Source: Flavobacteriales bacterium UBA6049
GTDB taxonomy: Bacteria > Bacteroidota > Bacteroidia > Flavobacteriales_G > Salibacteraceae
DNA: 43,999 bases
Assembly: GCA_002429085.1 (NCBI GenBank)
Contig: DIYR01000208.1
Location: 1 to 43,999 of the forward strand
Direction of reading: 5' to 3'
Shown here: in pieces, positions 33,176 to 41,853 of the stretch
Position numbering within the stretch: the first letter of the stretch is position 1
How the letters are laid out: the number at the start of each line of letters is the position of its first letter
Made by a program: the position numbers and the translations under genes
The notes under the pieces: model-generated
The model's input: the letters and a program-made list of their open reading frames with translations, nothing else
What the model was told of the DNA's origin: nothing
Databases searched by the model: none

Positions 33176-34300
33176 TTATGGTTTATTCAGGTTGGTTTTA
33201 CTTAAAACAAGCGCTTGAATGCGTTTTCCTAAGAGTGGATTAATCTCATTCCGTTTTTCTTTAACTAGTGTAAAAACAGCAACAGACGTATTTGTTTCAG
33301 GCGAATAGTTCACGTCTGTTCCCCACCAGCCACCATGATAATAGAGGTTGTAGCCAAAGTCGAAATGAAAAATACCTAGACAATACTTAGATTCTTCTGG
33401 AGGTAGCACGTAGGTATGCATTTCTTTCAGGATCGTGTTGTTTTGAATAATCTTTCCGGTGAAAAGATACTGGTAGAATAGTGCGGCATCTTTTACCGTT
33501 GATGCAATTCCACCACCTCCATATAAATCCCAAGATGAATTCATTTCGTACGAATCGCACACAAAATCGTTGGCATATTGATGCGCAAATGGCATAGTAT
33601 GAAGTGGAGGATATTCAAGTTGATCGAACCAAGTGGTGTGTAAACCAAGTTCATCATACTTCAGCAATGTTCGTATAGCTTTATAAAAGGGTTGTTTGCT
33701 TGTGTTTTCTATGATTTCTGTAAGTAAGAGGTAGTTAATATCTCCATAACTAAAACTAGTTCCAGGATCAAACAAAGGTTCTCCAATTTCTATGGTACGG
33801 TTTATTTGTTCATCCCTGGTCCATTGGTGTTGCGGGTGTTCCATTACCCAGTTGAAGTATTCCTCGTTTACATAATCGTGAATGCCAGATGTGTGTGAGA
33901 GCAAGTGGCGTATAGTTATGCGATTTAAATCATATCCATCTTGCGTTAAGAGGGTAGAGGTATTCTTATTGAGTAAGTCTTTAATAGCATTATCTAATGC
34001 GAATTGTTGATTCTCAACCAAACGTAAAATAGCAGCAGACACATAGGTTTTAGTGTTGCTGGCAAGTAGTACCGGTTGCTCTGGCATTAAAGGTGTTTCT
34101 TTCTCCTTATCAGAAAAACCAGCAGCTTTAGTCCAAGAGATGTTATGACCTGGTGACTCCACATGAATCAGTATTCCAAGTGCCTCTTGATTGTGTTGGT
34201 AAACGGAATCGAATAGTGATGAAATTTGATCTTGAAGCGATTGAGCAACACCAATCCAAGGCAGAATCAATAGAACAACGCAAAGACGGAAAGCTAACAT
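33176..34300 (-). CDS. Beta-lactamase-fold serine hydrolase 1 (class C/PBP-like)
   Basis: 374 residues with a signal peptide (MLAFRLCVVLLILPWIGVAQ). SxxK motif Ser81-N-T-Lys84; the second motif is Tyr185-Gly-Asp where Tyr-Ser-Asn is usual; the third motif reads HGGW. RHLLSHTSGI is typical of the family. Periplasmic esterase, D-aminopeptidase or carboxypeptidase activity are all possible. A decayed copy of its 5' end seems to lie at 36530-36639. In operon with serine hydrolase 2 (60 bp upstream). Confidence 0.92.
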   Translation of the reverse strand: MLAFRLCVVLLILPWIGVAQSLQDQISSLFDSVYQHNQEALGILIHVESPGHNISWTKAAGFSDKEKETPLMPEQPVLLASNTKTYVSAAILRLVENQQFALDNAIKDLLNKNTSTLLTQDGYDLNRITIRHLLSHTSGIHDYVNEEYFNWVMEHPQHQWTRDEQINRTIEIGEPLFDPGTSFSYGDINYLLLTEIIENTSKQPFYKAIRTLLKYDELGLHTTWFDQLEYPPLHTMPFAHQYANDFVCDSYEMNSSWDLYGGGGIASTVKDAALFYQYLFTGKIIQNNTILKEMHTYVLPPEESKYCLGIFHFDFGYNLYYHGGWWGTDVNYSPETNTSVAVFTLVKEKRNEINPLLGKRIQALVLSKTNLNKP

Positions 34301-34360
34301 CTTGAAAAGGTAATTATTCCATAATAACTATTTACGTTTTCTCATTGTATTAAAAGAGCA

Positions 34361-35464
34361 TTAGTTGCTTCCTTGGTTTTGAAATACAGGTAAAATGTAA
34401 TCACTAAGTAATTGTTGAGTTTGATTGTGCGATTTCGATCCACCTTTGAAGTAAGTACTTGTAAGAACTACGATTAAATCTAGCTTTGGAAACACCACAA
34501 CTTTGTTTCCTCCACTTCCAATCATAAAGTAAGCTTTTTCGTTATTGAATTCTCCTAACCACCACAAGTAGCCATACTCGTACTCTCGGTCAATTTCAAA
34601 TCTTGCTTTCGGAGTAGTAGATTTTTCAGCCCACTCTTTAGAAATTATCTGTTCTCCATTCCATGAGCCATTATTAAGGTATAACTGACCAATTTTTAGT
34701 AAGTCTCTACTTCGTAATCCTAAACCACCGCCAGTCATCGGTATGCCAGTTGGAGTTATTTGCCAATGATAATTGGAGATACTTAGTTTGTCGAAAAGTG
34801 CTTTTTTAGCGTAGATTTCTAAATCTCCTGTAATGTTATTTACAATATCACCTAACACCACAACTCCGGCTGTACAATAACTAAAACTGCGCCCGTAAGG
34901 CGAGTCTTCTGGCTTAGGTTCCCATTCAGGAAATCCCCTCATGGGTAAATCCCAATAAAAATTAACCCAGTCTTCTATTAAGTACATTTTTTCTTCGTTT
35001 CCTCTTGAGAATTCATTCCAATCCGTACATTCTAAAGGAGAAGACATTGTAAGGAGGTCTTCAATTGTAATGCTGTCTTTTCGCGTGTCAGGGTAATAGT
35101 TGTTTTTTCTGGTAGAATAATTTGAAGCAAACTCCTGCTCAGAAGAGAGTTTGTTGTCTTGTATTAAGCATCCAATTAGGGTTCCGGTAATGGTTTTTGT
35201 ACAAGATCTAGTGTTGTTCAAAGCGGACTCGTTACTGCCATTGTAGTAGTTCTCAAAAACGAGCTTTCCTTTATGTGCTACAACGATACTTGATATTTTC
35301 TTGAAGTGATTAGCTTTTACCAAACTGTCCATTTTTTGCAGTGAGGCATTATGTGCAAATGAGTTATCGGTTTTCCAATACACTTCGGCTTGGTTAGTTG
35401 ACTCTTGAGCAAATGTTAGTACGGTAGCTAATATTGAAATTATAGATGTGATACTCTTATACAT
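34361..35464 (-). CDS. Beta-lactamase-fold serine hydrolase 2
   Basis: 367 residues with signal peptide (cut after about Ala19). SxxK is Ser87-C-T-Lys90 (TRSCTKTITG); the second motif region is FSYCTAGVVVLG; the third is IGSGGNKVVVFP. DLLTMSSPLECTDWNEFS and GGGLGLRSRDLLKIGQLYLNNG are typical of the 6-aminohexanoate-dimer-hydrolase/EstB-like branch. Only distantly related to serine hydrolase 1. Probably co-transcribed with the AraC gene 55 bp upstream. Confidence 0.92.
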   Translation of the reverse strand: MYKSITSIISILATVLTFAQESTNQAEVYWKTDNSFAHNASLQKMDSLVKANHFKKISSIVVAHKGKLVFENYYNGSNESALNNTRSCTKTITGTLIGCLIQDNKLSSEQEFASNYSTRKNNYYPDTRKDSITIEDLLTMSSPLECTDWNEFSRGNEEKMYLIEDWVNFYWDLPMRGFPEWEPKPEDSPYGRSFSYCTAGVVVLGDIVNNITGDLEIYAKKALFDKLSISNYHWQITPTGIPMTGGGLGLRSRDLLKIGQLYLNNGSWNGEQIISKEWAEKSTTPKARFEIDREYEYGYLWWLGEFNNEKAYFMIGSGGNKVVVFPKLDLIVVLTSTYFKGGSKSHNQTQQLLSDYILPVFQNQGSN

Positions 35465-35519
35465 TGTGTGTAGTTTACAGCAAATAACTAGATAGTAAGT
35501 TTGATAAAATAGGAGATTC

Positions 35520-36329
35520 TTAACCTAGCATTCTCCATACCTGTTTAGGGGAGTGCTGGAGATTCTTTTTAAAATCTTCACCCATATGGCTTTGATCGTA
35601 GTAGTTAGATAAATGGGCAATATGAGTAAGCTTATGTTCATTCACTAAAATGGCATTTAAGGCTTTATTTAATCTGATTTCTCTACAGTATTTCCCAAAA
35701 GAAATTCCCAAATATTTATGGAATGCTCTAGATATATAAACAGGATGAAGATTTAGTTCGGAACTCACTTTATTGAGTGTGATCTTTTCTTCCTGATTCT
35801 CATAGATCAGTTCTTCTAACCGATTAAACCAGCTTGGTTTTTTTGTGCTTAGTTTCTTGTTTCCTTGATCAAAACTTGTGAGTATTTGTAGAAGAGAAAA
35901 TTCAATACTAGCCTTATTAAATGAGTCTTGATGTTTTGATTCTAGTAAGATTTTAACGAATAAGTTTTTGATGTTAGAGCGATTGATTTTGATGCTTCCT
36001 TCAATCTTATCAATATCGAAGTCTAAGTTTTTAGCCCAAACTCTGTTTATTTCTACGTGTGCGCCTCTTGTAAATATGGGGGGCTTACTATTTCTGTGAA
36101 AATCTTGCCAATTATGAAACAGTAAACTGCCTGGTTGTAAGGTGTATTGTTCTTTTTTGTTTTCTTCAATCAGCCCGCCTTTCAGTAAGAAGGTGAAATA
36201 CGGGTTTTCATGACTATGCCAATCAACATAGTCATGCGTATACTCTGTATCAGTAATGGTGATACCATTGAATTGTAGTTTCTGATTTGTTTCACCAAAA
36301 TATTGCCCCTCTTTTAGTCGCTTTTTCAT
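35520..36329 (-). CDS. AraC-family regulator with N-terminal cupin-like sensor
   Basis: 269 residues. The N-terminal half is cupin-like (YVDWHSHENPYFTFLLKGG, LQPGSLLFHNWQDFHRN). The C-terminal AraC domain shows LNKVSSELNLHPVYISRAFHKYLGISFGKYCREIRLNKAL and LTHIAHLSNYYDQSHMGEDFKKNLQHSPKQVW. Unlike the three AraC paralogues of the 15-28 kb block it lacks their shared sensor sequence. Leads the serine hydrolase operon and probably controls it. Confidence 0.92.
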   Translation of the reverse strand: MKKRLKEGQYFGETNQKLQFNGITITDTEYTHDYVDWHSHENPYFTFLLKGGLIEENKKEQYTLQPGSLLFHNWQDFHRNSKPPIFTRGAHVEINRVWAKNLDFDIDKIEGSIKINRSNIKNLFVKILLESKHQDSFNKASIEFSLLQILTSFDQGNKKLSTKKPSWFNRLEELIYENQEEKITLNKVSSELNLHPVYISRAFHKYLGISFGKYCREIRLNKALNAILVNEHKLTHIAHLSNYYDQSHMGEDFKKNLQHSPKQVWRMLG

Positions 36330-36529
36330 GCTTCAGGTCATCTTCTGTGATGAAAGATACAGCCAGTACTTCTGCTGTTTTCAACAATTCTAAGAGTGCT
36401 GTTTATTTGCTTACAAAAGGATAAAAAAAGGTAGAAAAGGTAAGTGTGATTCAATTAATGATGGATTGCACACCAAACTTTCAACTGATATATAAAAGGA
36501 AAATTTTTCGTTGAAGACTGATGCTTCGT

Positions 36530-36639
36530 TATTCTATAAATTATCTAAGAATGAAGAAATTTGATCTTGAGTTGCTAGCAATACCAATAAGTGAAACAGA
36601 GGAAAGGAGAACAACAAAATAAATACGACAGAACATCAT
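36530..36639 (-). pseudogene. Decayed 5' fragment of a serine hydrolase gene
   Basis: From the ATG at 36639 the minus strand encodes a signal-peptide-like start (MMFCRIYFVVLLSSVSLIGIA). Then, after a frame change, ATQDQISSFLDN, close to LQDQISSLFDSV of the 33176 protein; GAAATTTGATCTTGA is identical in both genes on the plus strand. A stop follows and no further similarity was found. The rest of the 333-bp gap (36330-36662) holds nothing recognisable. Confidence 0.45.
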
Positions 36640-36662
36640 AAAAGAAAGATAAGGGTTAGAGT

Positions 36663-37460
36663 TTAATGCATGATCCCTTTAGTTTGGATATGTATATGAT
36701 CGTCATGACGTACTGCTCGGCAGCCATGAAACCTAATTTTAGGGTGGTTGAGCTTCATTCTGCTGACAAGATGGGGTTCTAGAAATACTTTTTCTACTTG
36801 TGGATGATTCACAATATCAAGTATAAGTTCGGCACTTTCACTTTTTGAAAAAACTAACTGCGGGTTAATCTTCCCTAACGTGAAAAACTTTGAGTAATCA
36901 TATTGGAAGTATCCCTGTTCTTTGCAAACTTTTGTTTGATTGAGTTCTCCCTTATCCGGAGCTTCGAAGATACCATAGCCACTTACAGACTTAGTTTTAT
37001 CTGATATTTTACCTTCTGTATCAACATAAACGAAACTCAGATCTACTTTTCTTCCATCGTTATGGCTTAGATGTGGTAATAATGGGAATCCATTGAAAAA
37101 AGGAAAGTTGGCATCAAGAAACAAGACATGCCTTTCTTTGGATATGTGTGTAAGTACTTGTTGCAAATCGTGGGTAACGTAGTTTCTATTTGTTAGAACT
37201 GTCAAGTAAGTTGCTGGTTGTAGGTTAGTTGTGAGGTTAATCTTTTCTCTTCCCAAAAATGGAGCGGTAAATGGTACAATGATAAAAGTGAACAATAGAT
37301 AGTACCCCATAAATACACCTAGCGTTTGAAATCTTACTTTCTTAGGTGTTCTTAATGAGGTGATTAAAGTGAGTAAGTATATAAAACCACCAATTTGTGT
37401 TAAAACAGTTAGTATAAGTACAAGCAGAAGATGAATAAATAGCTGAATAACTCTTTTCAT
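36663..37460 (-). CDS. Membrane-anchored protein with LAS-type metallopeptidase motifs
   Basis: 265 residues. Two hydrophobic segments (about 5-35 and 47-68) anchor it; the rest is extracytoplasmic. HLSHNDGRKVD (His133, Asp140) and HDDHIHI (His252-His257) match in order and spacing the zinc-binding SHxxGxxxD and HxH motifs of the LAS superfamily (MepA, VanY/VanX-like), which cleave peptidoglycan cross-links or D-Ala dipeptides. No overall match to a named family was recognised, so cell-wall hydrolase is an inference from the motifs. Last gene of a six-gene minus-strand run (40595 to 36663). Confidence 0.75.
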   Translation of the reverse strand: MKRVIQLFIHLLLVLILTVLTQIGGFIYLLTLITSLRTPKKVRFQTLGVFMGYYLLFTFIIVPFTAPFLGREKINLTTNLQPATYLTVLTNRNYVTHDLQQVLTHISKERHVLFLDANFPFFNGFPLLPHLSHNDGRKVDLSFVYVDTEGKISDKTKSVSGYGIFEAPDKGELNQTKVCKEQGYFQYDYSKFFTLGKINPQLVFSKSESAELILDIVNHPQVEKVFLEPHLVSRMKLNHPKIRFHGCRAVRHDDHIHIQTKGIMH

Positions 37461-37482
37461 TGGCTTTGATGCTTATTAGCCA

Positions 37483-37854
37483 TTATCGAATAAGAGGTTT
37501 AAATCCTCCATAAACCATGCGACTAGCGTCAAAAATTAAGCGATTCGAATCAATCAATGGATTAACCAATTCAGTCATTCTAGAGTCTTGTGGTACGCGT
37601 TTGTTGGCTAAATCACGAATTTCTTTTGAAGGGAAAACGACCCATCCAAAGATTACTACTTCTCCCTCTTTTAGTTCAAGATTGGTAGCAAACGATTTTA
37701 CACCTTCTAAGCTCATATCATCGCCAATCGACTCATAGTAGGCAATAGCTCCATATTCTTTCCAAATTTTGGCTACTTGCTCCGCAACTTCTTTGTACTC
37801 TTTTAAGTAGATGCTAGGAATAGGGAAAACGAAACCATCAATATAATCAGCCAT
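37483..37854 (-). CDS. DUF1428 family protein (YbaA-like)
   Basis: 123 residues, full length for DUF1428: MADYIDGFVFPIPSIYLKEYKE, GVKSFATNLELKEGEVVIFGWVVFPSKEIRD, DASRMVYGGFKPL at the end. Ferredoxin-like dimeric fold related to ABM; function unknown. Cytoplasmic. 22 bp upstream of the LAS-like gene and 29 bp downstream of the GNAT gene. Confidence 0.94.
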   Translation of the reverse strand: MADYIDGFVFPIPSIYLKEYKEVAEQVAKIWKEYGAIAYYESIGDDMSLEGVKSFATNLELKEGEVVIFGWVVFPSKEIRDLANKRVPQDSRMTELVNPLIDSNRLIFDASRMVYGGFKPLIR

Positions 37855-37883
37855 ATCAGCGTGTTTTTTTATTCTGGAATATG

Positions 37884-38360
37884 TTAGGTACTAAGCAGTG
37901 TTTGAACCTGAGGTTTATCCATTTCCATAATGGGTAAGTATCTGTCTTTTACAGGTGTTTTCATTTGTCCAACAACTTTGAAACCTAGTCTTTTGTAAAA
38001 TTCTTGTGCATTCGGATCTGAGTCAAGTGTTACGGTAGCAAAATCTTCTTGTTCAATGCGATTTAAGAAGTCGAGTAATAAGAGCTTACCAAATCCCTTT
38101 CCGATGAACTCTGGATCAATAAACAGGTTTTCTAGTTTCATGACGGCTGCAGTTAATCGAGTGTAGGAGTAGTAGCCAATAGGTTGGTTATTTGCCATCA
38201 GTTTATACACTTCTTTTGTAGAAAAATATGAAGGAGGTAACGTTAAAGCTTCTGTCCAATCTAGCATTTGTTGTTTGCTGTATCCCCAATATGCTTTAGA
38301 ACGAATGGTTAATTGTGTTAATACTTTGGCATCGCTCGTAGTTGCTCTTTCTATTTTCAT
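37884..38360 (-). CDS. GNAT-family N-acetyltransferase
   Basis: 158 residues. GNAT motif A is KLENLFIDPEFIGKGFGKLLLLDFL (acetyl-CoA loop IGKGFGK), then VTLDSDPNAQEFYKRLGFKVVGQ. Acceptor unknown. Complete; part of the minus-strand run. Confidence 0.94.
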   Translation of the reverse strand: MKIERATTSDAKVLTQLTIRSKAYWGYSKQQMLDWTEALTLPPSYFSTKEVYKLMANNQPIGYYSYTRLTAAVMKLENLFIDPEFIGKGFGKLLLLDFLNRIEQEDFATVTLDSDPNAQEFYKRLGFKVVGQMKTPVKDRYLPIMEMDKPQVQTLLST

Positions 38361-38380
38361 AGGGCTACTATCATCTTTGA

Positions 38381-39208
38381 TTAAGGCACTTTAGGTTTCA
38401 TGTTTGTTTGAAGAATGCCTTTGTAGAAACTGTCTAAAAACAGTGAGTTATGCGTTTCATTAGAATAGAATTGTTTGCTCAATGTAATATGCTCACATTC
38501 TTTAAGTATCGAAATAAAAGCGTCAATCTTATTTTTATGAAAGGCTGGTTCTCCTTGATACGTAATATGAATCTTGGTGTCTTTGGTGTAGCTTTTTTGA
38601 TTGAAACGATGAATCACTTCTCCATTGCTATACCAAATAGAAGGATCGTACATATGTATAACCTCAAAGGGATGATCTAATGACAAAATATAGCCGCCAA
38701 AGTAGCCACCATACGAATGTCCAATTAAGGTCTCATGCCCATTTGTAGCATAGTGTCTGTTTACATCTGGAATTAGCTCCTGTGTAAGGTATTGATAGAA
38801 CTTCATGCCACTGCCAGAATTGGTATGGTTGTACCATGTAGAGTCTACTGCTTCACCATCGTATTCAATTCTAGATTGACTAAATGTAAGATCTTGCCCT
38901 CGTTTATATTCCCATTCTATATGAGGAATGCCTACAATAATGGAATTCTCAATTTTCTGATTGGCTCCCATGTCAAAAGCCATGTTTCGTATTAGCTCAA
39001 ATCGCCATTCGGCATCAAATACATAGATAACGGGATATTCATTGGTGTCAGAATACCCCAATGGTAAACCAATCCAGTAATTTCTCTCCTCATTTAGATA
39101 GGTTGATGTAATAGTGTGTTGAATAGCTTGGTTGATGCAGATACTGTCTTGTGCTGATAAAATAAAACTCTGAAGAGTGAAGAATAGAAGGATGAATTCC
39201 CTTTTCAT
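38381..39208 (-). CDS. Exported esterase of the EstD/Fes-like family
   Basis: 275 residues with a signal peptide (cut near SAQ-D). Putative-esterase family: NYWIGLPLGYSDTNEYPVIYVFDAEW, IIVGIPHIEW, GHSYGGYFGGYIL with nucleophile Ser165, and THNSLF near the C-terminus for the His. Related enzymes hydrolyse ferric-siderophore esters, formylglutathione-type thioesters or acyl esters. Periplasmic here. Confidence 0.9.
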   Translation of the reverse strand: MKREFILLFFTLQSFILSAQDSICINQAIQHTITSTYLNEERNYWIGLPLGYSDTNEYPVIYVFDAEWRFELIRNMAFDMGANQKIENSIIVGIPHIEWEYKRGQDLTFSQSRIEYDGEAVDSTWYNHTNSGSGMKFYQYLTQELIPDVNRHYATNGHETLIGHSYGGYFGGYILSLDHPFEVIHMYDPSIWYSNGEVIHRFNQKSYTKDTKIHITYQGEPAFHKNKIDAFISILKECEHITLSKQFYSNETHNSLFLDSFYKGILQTNMKPKVP

Positions 39209-39240
39209 GATCTATTGTATTGATCTAGTACTGTCGTCAT

Positions 39241-39708
39241 TTAACGAAGAATCTTCTCCATTTTTCTTCCTTTTGCCAGTTCATCAACCAATTTGTCTAA
39301 ATATCTCACTTGTCTGTAAAGCTCAAATTCGTCTTCAATTTCTTCAATGCGGTAGCCACAAATTACCCCTTTAATAAGGTGAGCGTTTGGATGAATCTTT
39401 GCCTTTTGAAAAAATGTTGCAAATGTTGCTTTCTCCTGAATTAGCTGTTCCAATTGGTCGTTATCAAATCCAGTTAGCCAGGTTATTACTTGGTGTAACT
39501 CTTCTTTGGTTCTGCCTTTCTTTTCAACTTTAGTAACATAGTGTGGATAGACAGAAGCAAAAGTCATTTTAGCAACTTGATCATTCTTTTCAGCTGTAAC
39601 TTTCATTGTTGATGCAATTTTTCTGAGAGTCCCGTTTGTAGTAATTCTAGAAGCTAATTTATCAATAGCGATAGAATACTCTCCAAATTCATTTTGGGCG
39701 GAAGCCAT
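39241..39708 (-). CDS. DUF2200 family protein with N-terminal extension
   Basis: 155 residues from the ATG at 39708. The family core starts near MKVTAEKNDQVAKMTFASVYPHY and includes KKGRTKEELHQVITWLTGFD, LIKGVICGYRIEEIED and YLDKLVDELAKGRKMEKIL. The core alone (ATG at 39606, 122 residues) has the usual DUF2200 length; the ~34 extra residues are of unknown meaning and the start is uncertain. Function unknown. Confidence 0.85.
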   Translation of the reverse strand: MASAQNEFGEYSIAIDKLASRITTNGTLRKIASTMKVTAEKNDQVAKMTFASVYPHYVTKVEKKGRTKEELHQVITWLTGFDNDQLEQLIQEKATFATFFQKAKIHPNAHLIKGVICGYRIEEIEDEFELYRQVRYLDKLVDELAKGRKMEKILR

Positions 39709-39713
39709 TTTGG

Positions 39714-40595
39714 TCAAAGTAGGTTCATAGTTCTTGTTAATTGAATTGCTTCTATCTTTTGTATTGAGTCCATTGATATAGTTCGTAAATACAGCATCTG
39801 TTCTATAGCATTTAGATCTCTATTGTATCTGTAAAATACGGAGTCGATTACTTTACGGCTAAACTGTTCGGGGACGTTCACTCCATAATTTGTCTCAAGC
39901 GTTTCGAGTAATTCAGGTTTAACATTGGTTTGAAATTCTGAAGAGACAACATAATCTATGTAACATAGCGGCCCATCAGTGATCTTAACCTTTGTAGGTA
40001 TTAAACCTACCCCATTATAAGTTGACATTTGGTTTTCTAACAAAGTGTCGTTAAATGTTAGATCAAAACTGTAAAAGTTATGGTAGATTATTATGCCTTT
40101 AAAAAGATTTTGCGTTAGCTGAGTTTTGGTTTGGTATATGTCTATTAAAGGTTCTAAGAAAATAATTTGTTCTTTGCTGTATCCTTCCATAGCGTAGAAT
40201 GATGAGGTAAGTGAATCAGCAAACTTTTTTATCTCATACCAATTTATGAGAGAATCAATATTTCCATTACTGTCTAAGCAGAATCTCGCGTTGAGAACTG
40301 TTGCAAATTGTTGTTTCTGTGCTAGTTTATCAAGATCCGAAAGGCTTGTGTCTATTCTCGAAGTATCAACATATTCTGTCCAGTTTGCTTCATAGGGATC
40401 TTTATCCTTTCTGATTTCAACCTGAAAATACCTAATGTTTCTTTTGTGTTTAACGATAGAGTCGCCTACTCGAGAATATTCATTTTGTTCGTATGTATAC
40501 CATTCCTTAGCATTGAGAAGTGTTGGCTTATTTGGTTCTCGATTACAACTTACTAGAAGTAGAGCGGTGATGCAAAATAGGTGACTCAATTTCAT
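39714..40595 (-). CDS. Uncharacterised periplasmic lipoprotein
   Basis: 293 residues. Signal peptide with lipobox LVSC (Cys17) followed by NREPNK, lacking the acidic export tract of the left-hand lipoproteins, so probably periplasmic side. The body is charged and helix/strand mixed, with no motif I recognise. First of the minus-strand run; 5 bp before the DUF2200 ATG. Confidence 0.8.
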   Translation of the reverse strand: MKLSHLFCITALLLVSCNREPNKPTLLNAKEWYTYEQNEYSRVGDSIVKHKRNIRYFQVEIRKDKDPYEANWTEYVDTSRIDTSLSDLDKLAQKQQFATVLNARFCLDSNGNIDSLINWYEIKKFADSLTSSFYAMEGYSKEQIIFLEPLIDIYQTKTQLTQNLFKGIIIYHNFYSFDLTFNDTLLENQMSTYNGVGLIPTKVKITDGPLCYIDYVVSSEFQTNVKPELLETLETNYGVNVPEQFSRKVIDSVFYRYNRDLNAIEQMLYLRTISMDSIQKIEAIQLTRTMNLL

Positions 40596-40641
40596 TTTTA
40601 TTGATTGTTTCGGTTGAGATTCTCTTTGAAATGGTGAGTAA

Positions 40642-41024
40642 TTAAGGAGCAGTTTCTAAAGACATTAATGGAATCTTCTTAATACAAGTTTGGGCCAGGT
40701 TTCCATATTCGAAGTGATACAAGGTTTCATCATCATATCTGTCGAACCCAAAGTGTTCTCCTAAAATAGGGATGTTGACCGCTTTACCTGATTTAGATGG
40801 AGTTCCCATCATACTTATGATGCCTGTTCTGCCCTTTGGCTCTCCACTTTCTCTTAAGCCAATTAACCCAATGACAATTTTGTCATCTTGCCCTTGTTAA
40901 ACTTAGTGTAATAAACAGCATGAGCATTACCAATGTTATAAACAAATCTCGCTAACGAAATAGATTCATTTCCGAAGGACTAACACTTTGTCATATTTGG
41001 CTCTTCAAATTCTATTTCGATCAT
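40642..41024 (-). pseudogene. Small protein gene broken by a stop and a frameshift
   Basis: From the ATG at 41024 the frame reads MIEIEFEEPNMTKC, hits TAG at 40980-40982, continues as SFGNESISLARFVYNIGNAHAV and shifts frame near 40885-40900. It then continues as DDKIVIGLIGLRE ... GEHFGFDRYDDETLYHFEYG to TAA at 40642. Joined, it would be about 125 residues of normal composition. Family not recognised. It fills the 437-bp gap between the 39714 lipoprotein and the Abi-like pair. Confidence 0.75.
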
Positions 41025-41032
41025 ATCCTAGA

Positions 41033-41830
41033 TTACCGAATTTTTGTTGCACTATCTAATTTTCTATGACATAGTGAAGCCATAGACATAACATCAAGAG
41101 CATCTTGCTCATTAATTGTCCATTTAATCTTAGGTGCATGAGCTGTTGTATTTCTGAACATTCCGAAAAACCCCTTGAGTAAATTTGCAAATCCTTTATG
41201 TTCACTCTTATCAGTTTCCGTTTGCAAATTGTTAATAATCAATATTGGGTTTCGGATAGAAAAAACAGAATCAACTAACTCGCTTCCATCTTTAGTCTCT
41301 TCTGATAAATCTCTGATTTTGTCGGCTACACTTTTAGTTGATTCGAAAACAGCATGAAAGTAATTGTTTACTAATAGTTCTGCTTTGCAAAACTTTAAAA
41401 TGTCATTATGCACATTTCTATCTTTCAATTTCGATGTTAGAGAAGTAGCTCTTTGTTCCGCTTCAGATATTGTATTGGCTTTGGCGGCATTCCTAAATTT
41501 GCCATTATCAGCAAGCTCTAATTCAATAAAAGAAAAGATTTTGTTCAATTCGGAACGAGCATTTTCAAATGATTCTTTATCTGAAATGAATCTTGTTGGA
41601 TGAATAGAAGTTTGTATGAATATCAAAATCCCATTAGAGATTCGAGTTCTATTTTGATATTCGACAAAAGAGTTATACAGCCTTTTCCATTTGGTTCCAA
41701 CTGGCTCTACATTTTTCAATTTGCAATCAGCGAGATACTTATCAATCTCGGTGTTTGTTAATGTCCCTCCAACTATTTTACATATACTTTCGAGAACATT
41801 AGGTTGAATATATGGAAATTGCTTACTCAT
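41033..41830 (-). CDS. TIGR02391/Hypoth_Ymh-like protein with HEPN-type motif
   Basis: 265 residues. The C-terminal ~120 residues match the TIGR02391 (Ymh) pattern: AELLVNNYFHAVFESTKSVADKIRDLS, then GFANLLKGFFGMFRNTTAHAPK. R226-NTTA-H231 is an Rx4H motif as in HEPN ribonucleases. The N-terminal ~130 residues are helical and unassigned. Such proteins occur in defence and abortive-infection loci. 23 bp downstream of the AbiJ-like gene, so one operon. RNA cleavage on phage infection is inference. Confidence 0.82.
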   Translation of the reverse strand: MSKQFPYIQPNVLESICKIVGGTLTNTEIDKYLADCKLKNVEPVGTKWKRLYNSFVEYQNRTRISNGILIFIQTSIHPTRFISDKESFENARSELNKIFSFIELELADNGKFRNAAKANTISEAEQRATSLTSKLKDRNVHNDILKFCKAELLVNNYFHAVFESTKSVADKIRDLSEETKDGSELVDSVFSIRNPILIINNLQTETDKSEHKGFANLLKGFFGMFRNTTAHAPKIKWTINEQDALDVMSMASLCHRKLDSATKIR

Positions 41831-41853
41831 GGTTTAATCGAAAATAACATTTG

